The translations under genes were made by a program, and so were the position numbers. This document shows positions 59,501 to 64,000 of a stretch of DNA of 64,000 bases, piece by piece. Position 1 is the first letter of the stretch; the number at the start of each line of letters is the position of its first letter. The notes under the pieces were generated by a model. That model worked only from the letters and a program-made list of their open reading frames with translations. It did not search any database and was not told the origin of the DNA. Where the stretch lies: the NCBI GenBank assembly GCA_019633425.1, contig WSUB01000050.1, positions 177,142 through 241,141 of the forward strand. Direction: 5' to 3'. The DNA comes from Tulasnella sp. 424 (taxonomy: Eukaryota > Basidiomycota > Agaricomycetes > Cantharellales > Tulasnellaceae).

Positions 59501-59935
59501 AAGCTGCACAGGTTTGCATTCGCCCTCATCATCCTTAAGTCGCGTGAGTTGCTGATGAGAGCTTCCTTAGGCTTCGGCTGCGGAGACGGAGACTGCACTA
59601 CGCGCTCAGATGAAGGCCATGGTGGAAAATAACGAAAAGACCAAGGTGCGAGTCAGCCCAGTAGATGCGTCAACAATCAGACTGAGCGTGGACCTCTAGA
59701 CGATTCTTCGCCGAACTCAGGAGCAAGCTCGCAGAGAGTCTCAGCTTATGTTAAGCGCTTACCATGAGCTCGGAATGCAAGTCGCTCGACAACACCTGGG
59801 AAACCAACGACAGCAACGAGCCGCACCAAGTAGTTGGTTGGCCCAACAACGCCAGCAGATAATTCAGCCTTTGGTAGGTCCCTCGAACGCAAAAGCAACC
59901 GTATGTACCCTGACGTCCTTTCACAGCAACGCTAA
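56594..59935 (+). CDS. hok1: HOOK-family dynein/kinesin-3 endosome adaptor
   Basis: Start ATG 56594 gives a calponin-homology-like HOOK domain: AAFVAWVGTFPLSRPINSIA, DLSDGTALFDVLSNI, then across an intron ENWVLRFSSLKRLYRLITQY, ETLRLCRLTIGIAVQSEKKK and IQGLNESHQSSLMRAIEK. The rest is long coiled coil spread over about ten exons (e.g. LDELADEMEENEDGLGGELD, LKLQVRQLKRELEAAKSNQA, LEQINGLLMEKVTLQTE). The C-terminal exon has AYHELGMQVARQHLGN, the cargo-binding tail pattern of Hook proteins, and a short last exon with TAA at 59,933-59,935. In fungi HookA/Hok1 links early endosomes to dynein and kinesin-3. All exons join in frame. The last splice (GTATGT at 59,901) is inferred. Confidence 0.88.
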
Positions 59936-60107
59936 GCTCCTGTCTCGGACCATACGATTATTACGACGCCGCCTGCATTTTCTTCCCATTGGTTTAGATT
60001 GCATCTGCATAGCTACCTAGCTCCGCCCGGTTTATCACCATACTGTATCACATAATCAACGAAGGTTTTTTTTTTTGACTTTGCTTCGTCCCCCTTTCTA
60101 CCCTGCT

Positions 60108-60647
60108 ATGTCAAGCCCGTCATTCCCCGACCTAATCCTCCTTGAAAAGGAGTTTGCTCTTTTCCGACTCGCCGCCCAGTCGTCGATTCCGCCCCAGATC
60201 CTTGCTCAGCTCACCGGCACTGGAAGTTCGACCTCATGTTCCTTCATCTCGGTGACCCGAACACCAGAAGAGGTTTCCATAGTCACAGACCAAATCCCAG
60301 CGGACCTCGACGTCCAAGACTCCCTTTGGCGTTGCATCAAAATAAAAGGTGGATGTCGAGCGACGACACTCGACGCATCAGGCATTACTGACTGCCAACT
60401 CCCAGGCCCACTAACGCATGACCTAACTGGCATTCTTAATAATCTAAGTACTCCGCTGAGGGATGCTGAAGTCCCAATCTTTGCTGTATCGACATGGTGG
60501 GTGACACAAACGCTTAGGGACCGTGAGTGCCCGGATTGACTTGACTCACTCTGTAGGGACACGGACTACGTGCTGGTGCCTAAGAACAAAGTCGATGAAG
60601 CTGTGAACGCATTGCTCTCGAGCGGGTGGAAATTTCTGTCGGCGTAG
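60108..60647 (+). CDS. CASTOR-type tandem ACT domain protein
   Basis: Three exons: start 60108; an intron at about 60,347-60,408 (GTGGATG...CCCAG) and another at about 60,496-60,557 (GTGGGTG...TGTAG); TAG at 60,645-60,647. The protein is about 140 residues. The first ACT unit has EFALFRLAAQSSIPPQIL and FISVTRTPEEVSIVTD; the second has WRCIKIKG, LTGILNNLSTPLRDAEVPIF and AVSTWDTDYVLVPKNKVDEA. IFAVSTWxTDYVLV is the hallmark of the CASTOR/ACT_7 family. Animal CASTOR1 senses arginine for mTORC1; the role of these short fungal relatives is unknown, probably small-molecule (amino acid) binding. It is convergent with the MFS gene. Confidence 0.82.
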
Positions 60648-60960
60648 ACGTGGTGCCAAGTTTCAAAGACCGTCATTAAACGAGATCGAGTGTTAAGGTT
60701 GAACTTGTAAATCATATTACACAAATGCACCGGGATACCAAAAGTAGAGAGGAAAAGGAGGGAGAATGCAATAAAGTTAACGAGCATGGGTGCAGGAGAG
60801 TTGAACTCCTCAGCAAGCCAGAGAATAGTCGAGGTTGGACTCGACACCCCTGACATGACATCCAGCTCAAATGTTGAATGGTTTGATGAATCTTGCTTGA
60901 AGTTTTTGCGATACCACGAAGAAAGAGATAGATGGATGTCGTGAGTGGAAAAGAACGGGC
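60648..60960. other. Convergent 3' region, CASTOR-type gene / MFS permease
   Basis: 313 bp between converging stops, presumably both 3' UTRs. A tRNA T-arm-like palindrome at about 60,791-60,807 has no matching acceptor stem. Confidence 0.45.
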
Positions 60961-63736
60961 TCAGATCGTGAGGCGGAACCGGGGGTGAAGGTGACCAAGG
61001 TTGGCAACAGTTTCGTCATCCGCATCCAAACGCCAGTCGCGACGACCAGCTGCACGAGCTTTGTTCTCCCAAGTGTTGTAGAGGATAAGAACGATCTAAT
61101 GTTTCAATTCGTTGTTAGCCCAGGGGTAGGGGTCTCGCATCGTGATACTCACAGTTGAAATGAAGAGACCTCCAATGGCTCCAATGAGGATGCTGTTCCC
61201 CTGCATAGCAAAATAGATATAACATTACACAGGTTGCAATGCACAGAGGACTTACTGTGATATAACGTGGACTATATCGGGAGAAGTCAGCTCTAAGTCA
61301 GGGCAATCAGAAAAGTAAGCTTACCCGTCAGTTGGAAGGTAAGCCCAGGATGAAACAATTGGACCCATCGTTCCAATGGAGACAACCATAGCGGAACTAA
61401 CGGCACGAGTAGTGTGGGGCTACAAACGAAATGTATCGGACTTCGTTGAACAGCAGATCGAGCCGGACATCTTACAGCTGCATTGTTATTTGCCTGAAGG
61501 AAGAACCTTCAGTCACAATCACCCGACCACATTCAGTAAAGCAGCACATACCCAGCTCAAGAACAACGGGCCGAGAGGGAAGACTACGAACCCAGATAGT
61601 AAGGTTCGAAACCAGTCGGCGGTGCTCAGAGTAACGTACCCCCCATGGCAAGTAAGAAAAGCCCGGCATAGTCTGCACGCTTATTTGCGCTCCCGACAAG
61701 GATTGAAGCACCAGTAATACCAAACAACGAAGTCAAGAGGACCCAAATTCCCCGCCGTTGGGTTCGGTACGACCCGTAGGCAACGAAGATTGACCAGGAG
61801 CACGCAACGACCTAGAAGCACGCTGATAAGAAGAAGAGCACAGCAAGTGGATTTACCGACATACGTATGGGGGCACCGAACGTAGCTGGGATTCGATAGT
61901 TCCGTAGCCCATACCCTTGAGAAGGGTCGGCATGAAGAGGGAGATACCTTGGGTCTGTGAAAAGGGGTAAAGATTGAGCATGCGCAAATCGTAAAAAGAT
62001 TCAGGAAGTATACCGGGATGTTGCAGAGAAGGAACCCAAGCTGGAACGGACTCGAATTAGTATTTCTACGATTCGAGTCTCACGATACTTACTCCGCACA
62101 GCCAATTGTTGACACTGGTGAAGGCGCGAAGGACCAACTTGAAATCAGTCTTTTCAGTTTTACTCTGAAGGGTCGCCAAACTGGTCAGTCGTACGAACGT
62201 GCTAGAAAGATTCAAGATTAGATGCCTACCAAGCCTGCTGTTTCAACTCGTAATCTCTCGGTCGCAATAACGCGCTCCCTGTCGTTCAGGAATTTCGTTT
62301 CTTCGGGCTTTCCGGGGAGGAAAAAGAAGGCGACAATGCTCAGGGCCATGGTGATGGCACCTTCGACCAAAACTAGAAAACAGGCGAGCGTTTAACGACG
62401 TTCGGAAGGCACTCCCGCCCACACGTACAAATGTTCCTCCACTGTCCATGCGGCCTGAGAGCGGAAATTAGTCAAGTCGAGCTAGCATGCCACTAGATTC
62501 TGGAACGCACAGATGGTCGAGCTGACGTATTTCAAGCAAGCCCTATTTAGGATACGGTGTCAGAGGCCTTAAACGTCGAGTTCCTCCAAGTGACATACCG
62601 AAGCCAACAAGCCACCAAAAGCACCGCTCATGGAAGATGCGGAGACTTAGTAGGAGTGATGGGTTAGTGTTTGTTTTTGGAATGAAGTGGGTGGTGACGG
62701 TACCGAATATTCCAACCCGAAGCACGAGCTCGTGACGCTTATAGTACTAGAAGGGACGAGAGCTGAAACCTCCTCGACGAGAAACTAAGGCAAACATAGG
62801 ACTTACCGTACTGAGAAAATAGGCAATTCCGGGCATCATCCCGCCTTCGGCGATGCCAAGGAACACACGAATTGCCATAAACCCGTCTTAACGGTAGAGG
62901 TTCAGGACTCGAATGCGTTCTGCAAGGGGAAATGCATGTGCTCACGGAAATCCTTAACCCAAGCTGTGAGGAGGGTCACAAATCCGAAGAACAGCACGAT
63001 AGTCGGTACTGGGAATCCCGAGGTTGTGTGAGGAACGCCTCTCGCAGGAAGTGCAGAGACAGACTCACTCCAGATGTTCGCTCCAAAGTGCTTTAGGATT
63101 ATGTTTGAAGGAACTACGAGAGATGGTCAAGGAAGTTGAGATGTGAAGTTGCTCGGGGGAAAGCCTTTGACCTACTCTCGGAGAGGGCGTAGAAGATGAA
63201 GAAGACGGAGAGACCGATGTTGTCTGGATGATGGTAATTAGGATTCTCATCTAGTCGTTTAGGGGCGGTAAGAGACTCACATTGGTATCCAACTAGCTTA
63301 AGGTCTTTTTCCAACCCGGCGACCCTGGAGACGACAATGAGACAGGACGATGTCGGTGGGTGACGATGGCTGCTTACTTAGCGTTTCCGACGTTGGTTCG
63401 ACTGCAACGACCCGAAGTGGTGAGGTTTAAGAAATAACTTTACAAAGGAAATCAAAGCTCACTCGATAAAATTCGATAGATAAAGGATCGTTACAAGGGG
63501 CATTATTCGCCAATCTTGGAAAGGCGGCCTCAGTATTTTTGCCTTCGGCTTCGCGCACAAGGAGAAAACACACCTAGCTTTCTGACCAACGCAGCTTCCT
63601 CCTCTTTGGAGAACGGTACCGAGGTTCCGAAAGTAGCGATTTCGACGTCAGATGCATCTGGGCTCGGGATGCCGTCGTGAATTGGTTGCTTCTCGGTCGA
63701 CTGTACAGAAGAGGTTTCGTCCTTCCTCGCCGACAT
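60961..63736 (-). CDS. MFS permease, allantoate/nicotinate (ACS, Dal5/Tna1-like) type
   Basis: About 14 exons from ATG 63736 to TGA 60,961-60,963. The hydrophilic N-terminus (MSARKDETSSVQSTEKQPIH) leads to KLDWRIMPLVTILYLSNFID and RTNVGNAK, the start of anion:cation symporter family transporters (allantoate Dal5, nicotinate Tna1, biotin Vht1). Then come GLEKDLKLVGYQ, NIGLSVFFIFYALSE, TIVLFFGFVTLLTAW, FLGIAEGGMMPGIAYFLSTY, SGAFGGLLASGLLEI and a cytosolic loop with VAFFFLPGKPEETKFLND. The C-terminus is NTWENKARAAGRRDWRLDAD then LGHLHPRFRLTI. Twelve spans are expected. Substrate within ACS cannot be told. An upstream ATG at 63,973 (MAAEKIDE, then a GTGAGC donor) might be an extra 5' exon, but no good acceptor was found. 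Confidence 0.87.
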
Positions 63737-64000
63737 GATGAATACTCGTGAAGGCGGTCGTAAATGTCGTCAAATGTGGGGACAGGGAATGGAGGGAGTG
63801 GGGACGAGCAAAGAGAAGGAAAACTTTGGTGTGGGCTCTAAATATGCACGCGGCGAATGATCGAGCGAAATTGGATGGGAATTGGGGTTGACTTGGTCCC
63901 CGGTGCCTGAAACAAACCTTGGAAAAGACCCCCCGCACGCCAAGCTCACCTCATCGATCTTCTCAGCAGCCATTGCCGTAAATCAGATGACCGCACCAAA
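63737..64000. other. MFS promoter / window end
   Basis: 264 bp upstream of the permease. It includes a minus-strand MAAEKIDE start (63,973-63,950) followed by GTGAGC, either an alternative first exon of the permease or chance. Nothing else is recognised. Confidence 0.3.

Noticed and set aside
60791..60820. T-arm-like palindrome AGGAG-TTCAACT-CTCCT on the minus strand
   Set aside because: The 3' acceptor strand it would need (GCACCCA) has no matching 5' strand, and no D or anticodon arm can be drawn.
1..64000. CRISPR arrays, operons, ribosome-binding sites, rRNA
   Set aside because: The sequence is eukaryotic with spliced genes; no such feature was seen.

Overview
The window looks like nuclear DNA of a filamentous basidiomycete, probably an agaricomycete. 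Genes are dense, on both strands, and cut by many introns of roughly 45-110 nt with GT/AG ends. The families fit: a DUF6533 membrane protein, a NACHT-WD40 STAND receptor, F-box/LRR genes, MULE-type transposase relics, a CASTOR-type ACT protein, and a Cro1/She4 (UNC-45) myosin chaperone present only as wrecks. No bacterial, viral or CRISPR features were seen. Exon joins were worked out by hand from frames and splice signals; nothing was aligned.

Layout. 1-4,553: the first exon of a mitochondrial PDK/BCKDK-type kinase (minus, running off the left edge), a divergent SWT1-like PIN-domain RNase, and a family 32 glycosyltransferase of the Sur1/Csg1 type. 7,209-12,338: two tandem cytochrome P450 genes (minus) in a segmental duplication that also copied promoter and 3' flank. 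15,164-20,998: a DUF6533 multi-pass membrane protein and a GIT1-like glycerophosphodiester permease. 21,000-25,000: AT-rich repeats with nested TIR elements, a MULE relic and several hairpins. 25,068-30,262: a STAND (NACHT) protein with 12 nearly identical WD40 repeats. 31,570-39,408: a graveyard of two UNC-45/She4 pseudogenes flanking two decayed F-box/LRR genes. 39,930-43,990: an intron-containing tRNA-Asp, a TIR element and a second MULE relic. 45,117-63,736: compact housekeeping block with a Tra2-like SR protein, ribosomal protein L18, a LAMTOR5-like Ragulator subunit, a USP36-like deubiquitinase, a striatin homologue, GINS subunit Psf2, a HOOK adaptor, a CASTOR-type ACT protein and an allantoate/nicotinate-type MFS permease.

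The housekeeping block contains head-to-head pairs sharing short promoters (kinase/SWT1, Tra2/RPL18, PSF2/HOOK). The middle 20 kb is accessory: duplications, pseudogenes, transposon relics and the STAND gene with its homogenised repeats. The most interesting items are the STAND repeat array, the paired UNC-45/F-box pseudogene block, the tRNA-Asp intron that pairs with its own anticodon, and the nested TIR elements with recognisable target-site duplications.
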